DNA of 35,855 nt, taken from assembly GCF_002786325.1 (NCBI RefSeq), contig NZ_PGTB01000028.1:1-35855 (forward strand). Reading direction: 5' to 3'. Positions 35,214 through 35,855 of this stretch are shown in pieces. Source of the stretch: Pseudooceanicola lipolyticus. GTDB taxonomy: Bacteria; Pseudomonadota; Alphaproteobacteria; Rhodobacterales; Rhodobacteraceae. Each line of letters opens with the position of its first letter. Position 1 is the first letter of the stretch. The notes under the pieces are model-generated. The model was not told the origin of the DNA. It was given only the letters and a program-made list of their open reading frames with translations, and ran no database searches. The position numbers and the translations under genes are program-made.

Positions 35214-35569
35214 TCAAGTGCACCTTTCTTCCATTCATAGGCGAAACCGATGGTCAGAACCGCCAGGAACACCATCATCGACCAGAACGCCAGCATACTC
35301 ACATCCTTGAACGCCACGGCCCAGGGGAAGAGAAAGGCGATCTCCAGATCGAAGATGATAAACAGGATCGACACCAGGTAAAACCGGACATCGAATTTCA
35401 TCCGCGCGTCATCGAAGGCGTTGAAACCGCATTCATAGGCCGAAACCTTTTCCGGGTCCGGGTTGCGCACCGCCAGAACCACCGCAGCCAGGATCAGAAC
35501 CACGCCCAAACCCACTGCAACGGCCAGAAAAACAAGGATCGGGAGGTATTCCCGCAACATCTCTTCCAC
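35204..35569 (-). CDS. nuoA: NADH-quinone oxidoreductase subunit A
   Basis: 121 residues with three transmembrane helices. The conserved loop has [23 protein letters not shown], followed by [18 protein letters not shown] with its conserved acidic residues. The start is most likely GTG at 35569, since AAGGAG lies 7 bp upstream and the product then begins [10 protein letters not shown], as recalled for relatives; an ATG at 35560 would leave the Shine-Dalgarno 16 bp away. It is the first gene of the nuo operon. Confidence 0.95.
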   Translation of the reverse strand: MEEMLREYLPILVFLAVAVGLGVVLILAAVVLAVRNPDPEKVSAYECGFNAFDDARMKFDVRFYLVSILFIIFDLEIAFLFPWAVAFKDVSMLAFWSMMVFLAVLTIGFAYEWKKGALEWE

Positions 35570-35638
35570 GAGCTGGCTCCTTCTTCTGTGCCCCCCAACC
35601 CGGGGCGGCACCGTCAAGTGGCGTGTCGACCTTGGCCC

Positions 35639-35667
35639 TGTCTATCCCCGCAGGCAGAGAGGGTCAA
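35639..35667 (-). promoter_or_regulatory. Candidate nuo operon promoter
   Basis: On the minus strand TTGACC (35667-35662), a 17-bp spacer and TAGACA (35644-35639). The -35 is strong and the -10 is weak. Initiation near 35632 would give a leader of about 60 nt before nuoA. No other promoter is evident for the long array. Confidence 0.4.
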
Positions 35668-35669
35668 CG

Positions 35670-35855
35670 GGGCCGGAGCGTCAAACACCGCGGCAAAGGG
35701 GCATGGAATCAGAGCCGCTGCAAGGTTTTAGCGGCAAAGGTGCTGCGCTGCGGCGCAACCCGGACGCGCGGCGGCTTCGGGCCGCCCGGCGGCAAGGCGC
35801 AACCACGGTGATTCCCGTGGGCGCCGGCCGGCCCGATCGCACCGCACGCCGAACC
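35670..35855. other. Non-coding right edge with small hairpins
   Basis: No convincing gene. Short inverted repeats are visible: GCCGCT/AGCGGC (35714-35735), GCGGC-TTCGG-GCCGC (35771-35785) and CCACGG/CCGTGG (35803-35820). GCGGCAAAGG-like words recur two to three times. They could be 3'-end structures of a gene beyond the window. The plus-strand 62-codon frame here lacks a recognisable product. Confidence 0.3.

Noticed and set aside
35623-35811. 62-codon plus-strand frame at the right edge
   Set aside because: No homology, poor start context, and it covers the likely nuo promoter on the other strand.

Overview
The window reads as a chromosomal segment of a high-GC alphaproteobacterium, most likely of the Rhodobacteraceae/Roseobacter group. 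The grounds are a nuo operon interrupted by the small extra genes typical of Rhodobacter and Paracoccus, a GTTC-N7-GTTC LexA-type box, a TTAA-N7-TTAA CtrA-type box, and a Hint-domain protein of a kind common in that family. I see no rRNA, tRNA, CRISPR array, insertion sequence or phage gene, and no gap above 300 bp lacks a gene except the unexplained right edge.

Left part (1-5400): the end of a LysM/M23 envelope protein whose LytM domain has lost catalytic histidines; on the minus strand the operon tatA-tatB-tatC-DUF815 ATPase; divergent from it a WYL-type regulator with a perfect inverted repeat in its upstream region; then a stand-alone ABC ATPase. Middle (5400-13310): SDR enzyme and AlkC-like alkylation repair protein (minus strand), a Hint-domain protein (plus), a small NTF2-like protein under a LexA-like site (minus), prfC coupled to a glycosyltransferase (plus), and a DEAD-box RNA helicase with a hairpin directly at its start codon (plus).

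Right part (13315-35569, all minus strand): a long array read from right to left: nuoA-B-C-D-[membrane ORF]-E-[HhH protein]-[2-TM ORF]-F-[MAPEG]-[lipoprotein]-[lipoprotein]-[secreted ORF]-G-[lipoprotein]-H-I-[CMD]-[CMD]-J-K-L-M-N, then birA, coaX and rnj. All fourteen subunits of proton-pumping NADH:quinone oxidoreductase (complex I) are present and look intact. Ten extra genes lie inside the operon, many joined to nuo genes by four-base ATGA overlaps or gaps of 2-6 bp.

The best candidate for an under-described system is this set of ten embedded genes. It comprises two tandem carboxymuconolactone-decarboxylase-like proteins, four small exported proteins (three predicted lipoproteins), three small membrane proteins, and a membrane-anchored helix-hairpin-helix protein whose C-terminal domain is duplicated as a C-terminal extension of NuoE. 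Extra reading frames in Rhodobacter/Paracoccus nuo clusters are known, but their roles are largely unassigned. A second point of interest is the 8907-9061 divergent promoter region, where LexA-like and CtrA-like sites lie together.
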